Source: Gemmatimonadota bacterium (GTDB taxonomy: Bacteria; Gemmatimonadota; Gemmatimonadetes; Gemmatimonadales; Gemmatimonadaceae). From it: a DNA stretch of 64,000 bases. The stretch spans positions 62,001-126,000 of the forward strand of contig JAQBPX010000034.1 of assembly GCA_028287305.1 (NCBI GenBank), in the 5' to 3' direction. A program made the position numbers and the translations under genes. The notes beneath the pieces were generated by a model. The model was not told where the DNA came from and searched no databases. It worked only from the letters and a program-made list of their open reading frames with translations. Shown one piece after another: positions 48,100 to 56,290 of the stretch (within the stretch, counting starts at the first letter, position 1; every line of letters begins with the position of its first letter).

Positions 48100-49656
48100 A
48101 TGAAACGCGAAATTCTCATCAACGCGAACCCGCGCGAGATGCGGGTCGCGATCCTCGAGGACGACCAGCTCGTTGAGCTGCTCGTCGACCGCCCGGAAGC
48201 CCGGCGCATGGTCGGCGACATCTACTACGGCCGCGTGGAGGCCGTGCTGCCTGGGCTGCAGGCAGCGTTCGTGGACCTCGGCACCGAGAAGGCCGCCTTC
48301 CTCCACGCCTCCGACCTGGTGTTCGGCGAGGACGAGGAAGCCGACGAGGACGACGACGCCGACGAGGAAGGGGAGAAGCAGACGGACAAGCGCCGTCGCC
48401 GCGACGCTGCTGCGCCGCTGATCCAGGACGTGCTCAAGAAGGGCCAGGAGCTCATCGTCCAGGTCTCCAAGGAGCCCATCTCCACCAAGGGCCCGCGCGT
48501 CACCGCGCAGGTGTCACTCGCCGGCCGCTTCCTGGTCTACATGCCCCATGCGTCGCGCGTGGGGGTGAGCCGCAAGATCGGCGAGCGCGAGGAGCGCCGC
48601 CGCCTCAAGGAGCAGGTGCAGGGCTTCCTGCCGAAGGATTCCGGCGGCGTGATCGTGCGCACCGTGGGCGAGGACGTGACGCCCGAGACCTTCGAGCGCG
48701 AGCTCACCACGCTCATGTCGAACTGGAAGCGCATCAAGCGCAAGACGCACTTCGTGCGCGCGCCCGCGCTCATCCATCGTGAGACCAACCTCACGCGCGG
48801 CCTGATGCGCGACCTGTTCAGCGAGAAGGTCGAGCAGGTGACGATCGACTCCAAGCAGACCTACAACGAGATCGTGGAGTACCTGAAGGGGATCGCGCCC
48901 GACCTCGCCGATCGCGTGAAGCTCTACGAGGAGCAGGTGCCGCTGTTCGACAAGGCGGGGATCGAGCAGGAGATCCGCGACATCTTCAAGCGTCGCTGCG
49001 AGCTGCCCTCGGGCGGCTACCTGATCATCGAGCCCACCGAGGCGCTCGTGTCCATCGACGTGAACTCCGGTCGCTTCGTGGGCAAGAAGGACCCGGAGAA
49101 GACGAGCACCAAGACGAACGTGGAAGCGGCGCGTGAGATCGCCCGGCAACTGCGACTGCGCGACGTGGGCGGCATCATCGTCTGCGACTTCATCGACATG
49201 GAGACGAAGGCGAACCGGGATCGCGTGCTGCAGGAGCTCCGCATGCACCTGGGCCGCGACCGTGCCCGGACCAAGGCGTTCGCCGTCAGCGACCTCGGCC
49301 TGATCGAGATGACGCGGCAGCGGGTGCGCCAGAGCCACCTCCAGAGCATGACGGAGGCGTGCCCCACCTGTAACGGCACCGGGCGCGTGTTCACGGCCGA
49401 GACGATCATCCGCCGCATGGAGCGCTCGGTGCGGCGAATGGGCGTCGAGGGGCGGAAGGATCCCCTGATCGTCAAGCTCCACCCGGACGTGGCGATGTAC
49501 GTGCTGGAGGAGGAAAAGGACCTCATGCGGAAGCTGGAGAAGTCGGTCAGCTTCAACCTGGAGCTGCGTGACGACCCCCTCCTCAAGCCGGACGAGTTCA
49601 AGCTGGTGGTCAAGTCGGTGGGCCGGGACGTCACGCAGCAGTACGCGGTGGCGTAG
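48100..49656 (+). CDS. rng: RNase E/G family ribonuclease
   Basis: Endoribonuclease for rRNA maturation and mRNA decay. 518 residues, close to RNase G length and without the long C-terminal scaffold of RNase E. An N-terminal S1 domain (about 35-150), the catalytic region VSIDVNSGRF and CDFIDMETKANRDRV with metal-binding Asp, and the zinc-link CPTCNGTGR are visible. Inside the S1 domain is an extra charged insert (about 76-105): acidic GEDEEADEDDDADEEGE then basic KRRRR. Confidence 0.93.
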   Translation: MKREILINANPREMRVAILEDDQLVELLVDRPEARRMVGDIYYGRVEAVLPGLQAAFVDLGTEKAAFLHASDLVFGEDEEADEDDDADEEGEKQTDKRRRRDAAAPLIQDVLKKGQELIVQVSKEPISTKGPRVTAQVSLAGRFLVYMPHASRVGVSRKIGEREERRRLKEQVQGFLPKDSGGVIVRTVGEDVTPETFERELTTLMSNWKRIKRKTHFVRAPALIHRETNLTRGLMRDLFSEKVEQVTIDSKQTYNEIVEYLKGIAPDLADRVKLYEEQVPLFDKAGIEQEIRDIFKRRCELPSGGYLIIEPTEALVSIDVNSGRFVGKKDPEKTSTKTNVEAAREIARQLRLRDVGGIIVCDFIDMETKANRDRVLQELRMHLGRDRARTKAFAVSDLGLIEMTRQRVRQSHLQSMTEACPTCNGTGRVFTAETIIRRMERSVRRMGVEGRKDPLIVKLHPDVAMYVLEEEKDLMRKLEKSVSFNLELRDDPLLKPDEFKLVVKSVGRDVTQQYAVA

Positions 49657-49673
49657 CCGGGGCCACCGCCCAG

Positions 49674-49702
49674 TTGACACACTTGCCCACCCGGGCTAAG
49701 TT
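49674..49702 (+). promoter_or_regulatory. rplU-rpmA promoter
   Basis: TTGACA (49674-49679), 17-base spacer, TAAGTT (49697-49702). Transcription should start near 49709, giving a leader of about 43 bases before the rplU ATG. It is the best match to the consensus in the window, fitting strong ribosomal-protein expression. Confidence 0.75.
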
Positions 49703-49751
49703 CATAGGCTACAACGTTCTGTCTCCAGAAGAGTCCCGCAAAGTCCCTGTC

Positions 49752-50069
49752 ATGTCCTACGCAATCATTCGCACCGGCGGCAAGCAGTTCCGTGTCGAGT
49801 CCGGTCGCTCGTACAAGATTCCGTCCCTCGTCGGCGATGCCGGCGCTTCGGTCGAGTTCAACGATGTGCTGCTCGGCTCCGACGGCAGCAACGTCAAGAC
49901 CGGCGTGCCCTCCCTCTCCGGCGCCAAGGTGACCGGCGAGATCGTCCGCCAGGGTCGCGGCGAGAAGATCATCGTCTTCAAGATGAAGCGCCGGAAGAAC
50001 TACGCAAAGAAGCAGGGACATCGGCAGGGCTTCACGGAAGTGAAGATCAACGACATCACCCTCGGCTGA
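49752..50069 (+). CDS. rplU: Ribosomal protein bL21
   Basis: Large-subunit protein. 105 residues from MSYAIIRTGGKQFRVESG, the standard L21 start; the frame is open further upstream, but that part runs through the promoter. VKTGVPSLSGAKV and FKMKRRKNYAKKQGHRQGFT are conserved rRNA-binding stretches. Followed by rpmA after 14 bases, the usual pair. Confidence 0.97.
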   Translation: MSYAIIRTGGKQFRVESGRSYKIPSLVGDAGASVEFNDVLLGSDGSNVKTGVPSLSGAKVTGEIVRQGRGEKIIVFKMKRRKNYAKKQGHRQGFTEVKINDITLG

Positions 50070-50083
50070 GCTGAGAGGATCCC

Positions 50084-50374
50084 ATGGCTCATAAAAAGGG
50101 CGTAGGCTCGTCCCGCAACGGGCGCGATTCCAATCCGAAGTACCGCGGCATCAAGAAGTACGGCGGCGAAGTCGTCCGCGCCGGGAACATCATCGTCCGC
50201 CAGTGCGGCACGGTGTGGCATCCGGGCACGAACGTGGGCCTCGGCACCGACTACACGATCTACGCGCTCATCGACGGCGTCGTGAAGTTCGAGCACAAGA
50301 GCAAGACGAGACAGAAGGTCTCGGTCTATGCGGTCGCGGCCCCGGCCGAGACGGAGACCGCCGCGGTCGCGTAA
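50084..50374 (+). CDS. rpmA: Ribosomal protein bL27
   Basis: Large-subunit protein whose N-terminus reaches the peptidyl-transferase centre. 96 residues. Starts [17 protein letters not shown], so no N-terminal extension has to be removed as in Firmicutes. [20 protein letters not shown] is conserved. GAGAGGAT lies about 5-10 bases before the ATG as a ribosome binding site. The last dozen residues ([11 protein letters not shown]) are a short extra tail. A strong terminator follows. Confidence 0.97.
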   Translation: MAHKKGVGSSRNGRDSNPKYRGIKKYGGEVVRAGNIIVRQCGTVWHPGTNVGLGTDYTIYALIDGVVKFEHKSKTRQKVSVYAVAAPAETETAAVA

Positions 50375-50394
50375 GCGAGCGCTGGCAGGTCACG

Positions 50395-50429
50395 AGGCGC
50401 CCCCGCGATTCGTCGCGGGGGCGCCTTTT
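50395..50429 (+). terminator. rpmA terminator
   Basis: Perfect 13-base stem AGGCGCCCCCGCG / CGCGGGGGCGCCT (50395-50407 with 50414-50426), 6-base loop, followed by TTTT. It ends the rplU-rpmA unit about 20 bases after the rpmA stop. Confidence 0.92.
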
Positions 50430-50503
50430 GCATGGCTGGTGCGTAACCAATCTCCGCTCACTCGCGTAGGATTCAGCAGACGCCACTCCCACATGGAGCA
50501 CCG

Positions 50504-50848
50504 ATGGCCCTCTGGAACAAGCTGAAGGAAGAGCTCGATCAGGCCGGTCGCATCGCCCGCGAGGCGATCGACGAGGGGAAGGTCCGCCTGAACCTGATGC
50601 GGGCCCGCAGCGCCGCCGACAAGGCCGCGCAGTCCCTGGGCTATGCCGTCTTTCGCGCGAAGGCTGGCGGTGCTGACCTGCCGAGCGACGATTACGAACG
50701 CTACGCAAGCGAGCTTCGCTCCGCCGATGCGGAAGCGACGCGCTACGAGACGCTGCTCCGCGAAGCGACCGATCGCCGCCGCGCCGCCACCAATGGCCCG
50801 CCGCCCCCCGATGGCGGAGCCAGCCAGGCGACGCCCGGGGAGGGCTGA
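50504..50848 (+). CDS. Small helical protein of unknown function
   Basis: 114 residues, MALWNKLKEELDQAGRIAREA onward, predicted mostly helical with many Lys/Arg/Glu/Ala, then a flexible tail (GPPPPDGGASQATPGEG). No signal peptide or membrane segment. I recognise no domain. It has its own region between two terminators (after rpmA, and at 50870), so it is a single-gene unit. A TAGGAT box (50467-50472) is a possible -10, without a clear -35. Confidence 0.65.
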   Translation: MALWNKLKEELDQAGRIAREAIDEGKVRLNLMRARSAADKAAQSLGYAVFRAKAGGADLPSDDYERYASELRSADAEATRYETLLREATDRRRAATNGPPPPDGGASQATPGEG

Positions 50849-50869
50849 GGCGAGGTCAGGGAGGACGGA

Positions 50870-50900
50870 AAGGGCCGCCAGCGAGACGCTGGCGGCCCTT
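50870..50900. terminator. Bidirectional terminator
   Basis: Perfect 13-base stem AAGGGCCGCCAGC / GCTGGCGGCCCTT with a 5-base loop, between the convergent small gene and first amidohydrolase gene. It could stop transcription from both sides. A simple imperfect repeat based on CCTGATT follows at 50901-50934. Confidence 0.85.
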
Positions 50901-50936
50901 CCTGATTTCCTGACTCCTGATTCCTGATTCCTGCCG

Positions 50937-52223
50937 TTACGGCTTGTAGTACGACGGGGGCAACGTCCGATACCGCTCCGCCAGCATGTCCTGGCGTGTC
51001 TTCTCGCTGTACTCGCGCCCCTTGATGAACACGTGCTCGGCGCGCGTGCTGAACTCGAACGGGTCGCCACTCCACATCACCACGTTGCCGTCCTTGCCGT
51101 TCTCGATCGAGCCGATGCGGTCCGACACGCCGAGGAAGGTGGCCGGCGCGAGCGTCACCGCGCGCAGCGCATCGTTCCAGGTCATGCCGTAGGCGATCGC
51201 GTTGCCCGCTTCCTGCTTGATGTTGCGGATGTTGAAGGCTTCCTCGTCGCCGCCGCCGGCATTGCCGATCAGCGAGACGCTCACGCCCGCCTTCCGCAGC
51301 AGCCCCGCATTCTCCTGGCGCTGTCCGAGCTGCGCGAACGACGCCGGAATGTTGTTCATAGCGCCGGTGAACACCGGCACGCCAGCGGCGGCCAGGCGAT
51401 CCGCCACCTTCCACGCTTCCGCGCCGCCCGAGATCGCGAGGCGCAGCTTGTACTCCTTCGCGATCGAGAGCGCGGCCTCGATGTCATCGGCGTTGTCCGC
51501 GTCGATGATCAGCGGCATGCGTCCCTCGACGACCGGGATCATCGCCTCGAGGTCGCTCTGCCGCGCGATGAACGGTCGCGCCTGCGCGCGCTCGTAGTCG
51601 GCGCGGCGGCGCGCGTAGGACTTCGTGTCGTCGAGCAGTTCCTTCAGGCGGGCGATGAGCTCACCGCGCGACGCGGCGCCGCCGCCACGCGGAGAGGACA
51701 GCTGTGCCACCATCGCTGCCGCCGGCTTGCGCAGCATGTCCGAGGTGTGCCCCGGCACCAGGTCGATCACGCCGAGCTGGCCGGCCACCAGGCCGCCCTG
51801 CGGCGCGATGCCCACGGTGGTCACCCCTTCCTTGCGCCCCGGCGCGATGAGCACCGACGCGGTGTTCAGTCCAAGCCACGGCTGGAACGACGCCGCGATC
51901 TGGTCCTTGCCCGTGGCCGACTGGTCGTTGGTCGAGCCGATCGCCCCGATCTCCTGCAGGCCGATCTCGGTGCCGCCGACCACCAGGCCCGGCGTCACCC
52001 ACTTGCCCGCGGCATCGATCCGCTGCACGCCGGCAGGGATCGCGACGTTCGTCCCGACCGCAGTGATGCGGCCATTCTGGATCAGCACCGTGGCGTTGTC
52101 GATCGTGGCCCCGCTCACGGTGAACACGCGCCCGCCGGTGATCGCGACGTCCTGCGCGCGCGCCGAACCGGCGAGCAGCGCGAGGGCCGCGCCGAATCGG
52201 GAGAGCTTCGAAAGAGCGCGCAT
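50937..52223 (-). CDS. Amidohydrolase-family protein without metal ligands (probable pseudoenzyme)
   Basis: 428 residues with a Sec signal (MRALSKLSRFGAALALLAGSARA). The fold matches the amidohydrolase superfamily and closely its upstream neighbour. However, where the neighbour has VTPGIVDTHSHIGG, this protein reads VTPGLVVGGTEIGL, so the HxH pair is lost. The neighbour's VHNHC is IIDADN, FHHGVEAYK is ISGGAEAWK, and VHSDD is LIGNAG. All expected ligands are gone. It is probably exported and acts as a binding partner or regulator of the active paralogue. Start shares one base with that gene's stop. Confidence 0.8.
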   Translation of the reverse strand: MRALSKLSRFGAALALLAGSARAQDVAITGGRVFTVSGATIDNATVLIQNGRITAVGTNVAIPAGVQRIDAAGKWVTPGLVVGGTEIGLQEIGAIGSTNDQSATGKDQIAASFQPWLGLNTASVLIAPGRKEGVTTVGIAPQGGLVAGQLGVIDLVPGHTSDMLRKPAAAMVAQLSSPRGGGAASRGELIARLKELLDDTKSYARRRADYERAQARPFIARQSDLEAMIPVVEGRMPLIIDADNADDIEAALSIAKEYKLRLAISGGAEAWKVADRLAAAGVPVFTGAMNNIPASFAQLGQRQENAGLLRKAGVSVSLIGNAGGGDEEAFNIRNIKQEAGNAIAYGMTWNDALRAVTLAPATFLGVSDRIGSIENGKDGNVVMWSGDPFEFSTRAEHVFIKGREYSEKTRQDMLAERYRTLPPSYYKP

Positions 52224-53692
52224 CAGCGGTTCCCTCCGCGCGTATCCGGCACGAAGCCCATCTCGAAGTCGGTCCGCCACTGCTGCTTCGGGTCGAGGCG
52301 ATCGAAGATCACCGCGCCGTCGATCCACACTTTCTCGGGGCGTGCATACACGGAGAATGGATCCTTGTCCCAGAGCACCACGTCGGCGTTCTTGCCGCGC
52401 TCGAGCGAACCGATGCGGTCATCGAGGCCGAGGGCCCATGCGGGGTTGATGGTGAGCCACTTGATGGCGTCGTCCTCGGAGATGTCGATGCCGATGGCGC
52501 GACCTGCCGCCATGGCCTTCGCCGCCTCCTGGTTCAGCCGCTGCGAGCCACTCGGGTCATCGGAGTGCACGATGGCGCGAGCGCCGGCATTGTGCACCAG
52601 GGCAATGTTCTCGCGGATGGCATCGGCGGCCTCGAGCTTGAACGCGCCCCAGTCAGCCCACAGGGAGCCGGAGATCCCCTCGCGCGCCAGCACGTCGGCG
52701 ATCTTGTACGCTTCCACGCCATGGTGGAAGGAGCGGATCTTGTAGCCGAACTCCTTCGAGATGTCGATCATCTGCATCATCTCGTCGGCGCGATAGCAGT
52801 GGTTGTGCACGAGGATGTTGCCACGCAGCACTTCCGCCAGCGTCTCGAGTCCGAGGTCGCGTCCCGGCGGGTCGCCCTTGCGATCGCCGGCGAGCCAATT
52901 GTCCCAGCGCCGGCGATAGCCCTCCGCCTGGATCCAGGCCGTGCGATAGCCCGCCACGTTGCCCATGCGAGTGGAAGGCCCGCGACCCGAGTAGACGCGC
53001 TTCGGGTTCTCGCCGCACGCCATCTTGAGGCCGTACTTGGCGCCGGGGAACTTCATCGCCTGCGCGCTGCGCGCCGGCACGAGCTTCATCACCACGGAAC
53101 GGCCGCCGATCAGGTTGGCCGAGCCGGGAAGCACCTGGATGGTGGTCACGCCGCCGGCGAGGTCGCGCGGCAGCTGCGGATCCTGCGGCCACACCGAGTG
53201 CTCGACCCAGACGTTCGCGGTGACGGGGTTCGTCGCCTCGTTCACGTCGTCGGTCTGCGCACCGCGATCGCCCGGCGCGGCGGAGCCACCGATGTGCGAG
53301 TGCGTGTCCACGATGCCCGGCGTCACGTACTTGCCCTGCCCATCGATCACCACTGCATCGGCCGGCGCCGAGACCGTCTGGCCCACCTCGGCGATCTTGC
53401 CGTCACGGAGCAGGATGCTTCCGTTCGTGATGCGCGGGCCGGCCGCGGTGAGGATCGTGACGTTCCGGATCACGGTCGTGCGTGACGGGAACGGCAGGTA
53501 GGTGGAGGGGAACGGGTCGGCGTTCGGCATCGAGAAGGCGCCGGCGCCGGCGCCCGCGCGGGGGGCGGGAGCTGGAGTGGTGGTTGCCGGCGCCGTGGTG
53601 CTGGGCTGCGCGGGCACCGGTTGCTGCGCGGTCTGGGCAGTGGACGCGCATGCCGTCAGCGCCAGCGCGAGCGCGAGCTTCGACATTCTCAT
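52223..53692 (-). CDS. Amidohydrolase, periplasmic lipoprotein
   Basis: 489 residues from MRMSKLALALALTACAST, a lipoprotein signal (LTAC). A Pro/Ala/Thr-rich linker (about 25-60) follows. The metal site is intact: HxH in VDTHSHIG, further His in VHNHCYR and FHHGVEAYK, and Asp in VHSDDPSG. The layout resembles imidazolonepropionase-like amidohydrolases, often annotated as such, but the substrate is unknown. ENPKRVYSGRGPSTRMG is a distinctive loop. ATG 53686 is an alternative start. Paired with the inactive paralogue downstream. Confidence 0.85.
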   Translation of the reverse strand: MRMSKLALALALTACASTAQTAQQPVPAQPSTTAPATTTPAPAPRAGAGAGAFSMPNADPFPSTYLPFPSRTTVIRNVTILTAAGPRITNGSILLRDGKIAEVGQTVSAPADAVVIDGQGKYVTPGIVDTHSHIGGSAAPGDRGAQTDDVNEATNPVTANVWVEHSVWPQDPQLPRDLAGGVTTIQVLPGSANLIGGRSVVMKLVPARSAQAMKFPGAKYGLKMACGENPKRVYSGRGPSTRMGNVAGYRTAWIQAEGYRRRWDNWLAGDRKGDPPGRDLGLETLAEVLRGNILVHNHCYRADEMMQMIDISKEFGYKIRSFHHGVEAYKIADVLAREGISGSLWADWGAFKLEAADAIRENIALVHNAGARAIVHSDDPSGSQRLNQEAAKAMAAGRAIGIDISEDDAIKWLTINPAWALGLDDRIGSLERGKNADVVLWDKDPFSVYARPEKVWIDGAVIFDRLDPKQQWRTDFEMGFVPDTRGGNR

Positions 53693-53744
53693 CGCGGGGG
53701 TGGGTGTCGGGAGGGGTGGTACGGATACGGCGGAGATCGGCAAC

Positions 53745-54458
53745 CTACGAGCGAGCGGGGTCGTCGGCCAGTAGCCTCACGTCGTCCCCGCACAGTCCGT
53801 ACACGCCCAGTCCGGCGAGGTGCTGGGCGAGCGTCGCATCGTTCACGGTCCACGTGATGACGCGTGCGTCGATCGAGCGGGCGACGTCCACGAAACGGGG
53901 TGAAACCAGTGAGTGGTGCGGCCAGAGGTCGCGAGCGCCCGTGGCGGCGGCAGCGGCGCGGATGAATGCGGTGTCCACCGTGGCGCCCTTGTCGAAGAGG
54001 ATTCCTCGCGGCAGGTCGGGCGCGATGCGTGCAGCCCGGGAGATCATCTCATGATCGAACGAGTGGATGGGGCAGGGGCGACCACAGCGTTGCATGGCCT
54101 CGATCGCGACGCGCTCCACTCGCTCGCCCTTGAGCTCCACGTAGATCGTCATGGCCGCGGGCAGCGCGAGGAGCACCTCGTCGAGGGTCGGAATGGGCTC
54201 GCCTCCCACCCGAAGCCTGCGAACCTCGTCCAGGGTCATTTCGCGAAAGGGCCGTGGCGAGCCGTGCGACCCCGCGGGCGCGAGCGGCGCCGGATCGTGG
54301 TGCACGATCGCGGAGCCGTCCTCCGTACTGTGGACGTCGAGCTCGACCGCATCGGCCCCCAGTTCCGAGGCCCTCATGAAGGCGGAAATGGTGTTCTCGG
54401 GGAGCTCCAGCCGGGCTCCACGGTGGGCGATGCGCTGGGGAAGGGAGGGCTGGGGCAT
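53745..54458 (-). CDS. Glycerophosphodiester phosphodiesterase
   Basis: 237 residues, GDPD TIM barrel. IAHRGARLELPENTISAF carries the catalytic His and Glu-Asn region; AVELDVHSTEDGSAIVHHDP contains the metal-binding Glu/Asp and the second catalytic His. No signal peptide, so probably cytoplasmic, like UgpQ. Releases glycerol-3-phosphate from phospholipid head-group diesters. The start is set by a promoter 5 bases upstream; the open frame continues upstream through the divergent sigma gene as shadow. Confidence 0.9.
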   Translation of the reverse strand: MPQPSLPQRIAHRGARLELPENTISAFMRASELGADAVELDVHSTEDGSAIVHHDPAPLAPAGSHGSPRPFREMTLDEVRRLRVGGEPIPTLDEVLLALPAAMTIYVELKGERVERVAIEAMQRCGRPCPIHSFDHEMISRAARIAPDLPRGILFDKGATVDTAFIRAAAAATGARDLWPHHSLVSPRFVDVARSIDARVITWTVNDATLAQHLAGLGVYGLCGDDVRLLADDPARS

Positions 54459-54492
54459 GCCGGTGTATATTCCCGACCGCCCGCCGGGGCAA
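54459..54492 (-). promoter_or_regulatory. Promoter of the phosphodiesterase gene
   Basis: On the minus strand: TTGCCC (54492-54487), 17-base spacer, TATACA (54469-54464), 5 bases, ATG 54458. Predicted leaderless start. The same bases hold TATATT on the plus strand, which may serve the divergent sigma-factor gene. Confidence 0.6.
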
Positions 54493-54509
54493 GGGAGCGA
54501 TCCCAACTG

Positions 54510-55121
54510 ATGGCTTGGCAACCCCTTAACGGCAGGCCGTTCCACGCGTCCAACCCTGTGAATCGAATGGCAGAGGAGTCCAGGAGCGACGCGGATCGCA
54601 TCGATCTGGAACTCATCGCCCGCTGGAAGGCGGGCGACGAGCGGGCGGCCACGGAGCTCGTGCAGCGACACGCCAACGCGCTTGCGCGGTTTGCCTCGAG
54701 CAGTGGCGAACGGCAGGACGTCGACGAGCTGGTGCAGGACACCTTCGTGAGGGCGTTCAACTCGCTCGACAGCTTTCGGGCCGACAGCTCGCTGCGCACG
54801 TGGTTGTTCACGATCGAGCGTCGGCTGATCCTGGATCGGCGGCGGGCGTTCAAGCGACGAAAGGACCAGTCGGAGATCCAGGAGCACGACGCCGCCACGG
54901 AGTACGATGCGCTCGATGGCATGGTGGCGGACGAGACGCAGCAGCGGCTGCGGAACGCGGTGGAGAAGCTGACACCGACCCAGAAGGAAGTGTTCGTCCT
55001 TCGCGTGAGCGAGGGGTTGTCATACAAGGAGATCGCCGACGCCGTCGGCACCACGGAAGGGGCGGCGAGGGTGCATTACCACAACGCGATGCGCGTGGTG
55101 AAGGAGTTCCTCGATGAATGA
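54510..55121 (+). CDS. ECF-type RNA polymerase sigma factor
   Basis: About 203 residues from MAWQPLNGR, or 184 from MAEESRSD (ATG 54567). Region 2 (AATELVQRHANALARFA to LRTWLFTIERRLILDRRR) and region 4 (LTPTQKEVFVLRVSEGLSYKEIADAVGTTEGAARVHYHNA) are present, region 3 absent, so it belongs to the extracytoplasmic-function group. AAGGGAG lies 12 bases before ATG 54510. The anti-sigma gene follows with an 8-base overlap, then a Spy-like periplasmic protein, suggesting an envelope-stress circuit. Confidence 0.9.
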   Translation: MAWQPLNGRPFHASNPVNRMAEESRSDADRIDLELIARWKAGDERAATELVQRHANALARFASSSGERQDVDELVQDTFVRAFNSLDSFRADSSLRTWLFTIERRLILDRRRAFKRRKDQSEIQEHDAATEYDALDGMVADETQQRLRNAVEKLTPTQKEVFVLRVSEGLSYKEIADAVGTTEGAARVHYHNAMRVVKEFLDE

Positions 55122-55704
55122 TTGCCCGAACGGAGAAATCCGCGACCTGTTGCCGGACCACCTGCACGCGCGGCTCGACGCCGCGTCGCGCGCCGAGGTC
55201 GATGCGCACCTCAGCGGATGCGTGGACTGTCGCGAGGAGCTCGACCTGCTGCGCGGGTTGCGCGGGTCGTTCGCCACGCCGAGGGTCGACGTCGCCCGCA
55301 TCGTGGCGGCCATCCCCCGCGCCGCGGTCGTGAAGCGCCCGCTGGTGCGCCGCTGGCAACTCGCGGCGGCCGCGGCGATCCTCGTGGTGGGTGGGGCGTC
55401 GCTCCTGAGCCTGCCCCAGCGCGACCAGCTCATCTCGCCGCCTGAGACCACGCGCGTGGCCGACATGTCGCCCGTCGCGCGGGTGGCCGACAGCGCGCCG
55501 GTCGCGAGCGAATCGAGCATCGTCACGGCCACCGGGCGGGCCACGCCGGTCACCGAGCTGGCGATGTCCGACGACATGTCCGATCTTTCGGCCGCCGAGA
55601 TGAAGTCGCTGCTTGCGGACATCTCGAAGCTGGACGCGACGCCGCTCTCCGAGCCCGGCGTAGTGGTGCCCGCACCGATCGGGCAGGGAGGAGCGAACGA
55701 ATGA
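55114..55704 (+). CDS. Membrane anti-sigma factor with zinc-finger domain
   Basis: 196 residues. The cytoplasmic N-terminal part has the anti-sigma zinc motif HxxxCxxC (His32, Cys36, Cys39 in AHLSGCVDCREE). One membrane segment spans about 81-100 (WQLAAAAAILVVGGASLLSL). The extracytoplasmic tail is about 95 residues, Ser/Thr/Pro/Asp rich, with DMSDLSAAEMKSLLADISKL resembling the helix of the next protein's family. Overlap with the sigma gene and ATGA with the next gene indicate stoichiometric expression. It should hold the sigma factor inactive until cleaved. Confidence 0.88.
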   Translation: MNDCPNGEIRDLLPDHLHARLDAASRAEVDAHLSGCVDCREELDLLRGLRGSFATPRVDVARIVAAIPRAAVVKRPLVRRWQLAAAAAILVVGGASLLSLPQRDQLISPPETTRVADMSPVARVADSAPVASESSIVTATGRATPVTELAMSDDMSDLSAAEMKSLLADISKLDATPLSEPGVVVPAPIGQGGANE

Positions 55705-56276
55705 TCTCGATGCGTACCCTATCACTCGCGCTCACGCTCACGCTCGCACTCGCGCTGCCGCTCACTGCGGCGAGTGCGCAGGGCGGTCGCGCGCGCCAGC
55801 GGGTGATGCAGCCGCAAGGTCGCATCCAGCCTGATGGCCCTCCCGGGCAGCCCGGGGAGGCGCAGGTGCGCCAGGCGTTCGCCCGCGCGGTGAAGCAGCG
55901 CCTGGGGCTGAGCGACGAGCAGATGAAGAAACTCGAGCCGGTCGCTCGTGAGCAGGAGAAGCGGCGTCGCGAGCACCAGCGCCAGGAGCGGGATGCCCGC
56001 CTCGCGCTGGGCGACCTGATGCAGGATGACTCGACCGCCGACCAGGCGAAGGTGGCGCAGTCCATCGACCGGCTGGTGGCGCTCGAGCGCGCTCGTGCGG
56101 AGCTCACCGACCGTGAGCAGAAGGAGCTCGCGGCGATCATGACACCCCTGCAGCGCGCGCGGTACATGTCGATGCAGGAGCGGGTGCGGAACCGGTTGAT
56201 GCAGCTGCGCCAGGCGCGGCCAGGCCAGCCCGGCCAGCCGGGCTCGCCGGGTGCCGACGGCATGGGCCCGCCCTGA
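55701..56276 (+). CDS. Periplasmic Spy/CpxP-like protein
   Basis: 191 residues with a cleavable Sec signal (MISMRTLSLALTLTLALALPLTAASA). The mature protein is helical and highly charged: QRLGLSDEQMKKLEPVAREQEKRRREHQRQ, then LTDREQKELAAIMTPLQRARYMSMQER, the LTxxQ-type helical pattern of Spy/CpxP or metal-sensor-like proteins. It ends in a Gly/Pro tail. Encoded with sigma and anti-sigma, so it is a likely sensor partner or chaperone of that circuit. Specific ligand unknown. Confidence 0.75.
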   Translation: MISMRTLSLALTLTLALALPLTAASAQGGRARQRVMQPQGRIQPDGPPGQPGEAQVRQAFARAVKQRLGLSDEQMKKLEPVAREQEKRRREHQRQERDARLALGDLMQDDSTADQAKVAQSIDRLVALERARAELTDREQKELAAIMTPLQRARYMSMQERVRNRLMQLRQARPGQPGQPGSPGADGMGPP

Positions 56277-56290
56277 AGTCGCGCGCGGCC

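Noticed and set aside
47811-48176. Possible 121-residue protein with one hydrophobic segment before rng
   Set aside because: Starts without a binding site, runs 77 bases into rng, and both ends are low-complexity Arg-rich; no positive evidence.
50901-50934. CCTGATT-like repeat as a CRISPR or regulatory array
   Set aside because: Short, imperfect, unspaced simple repeat after a terminator; no function supported.
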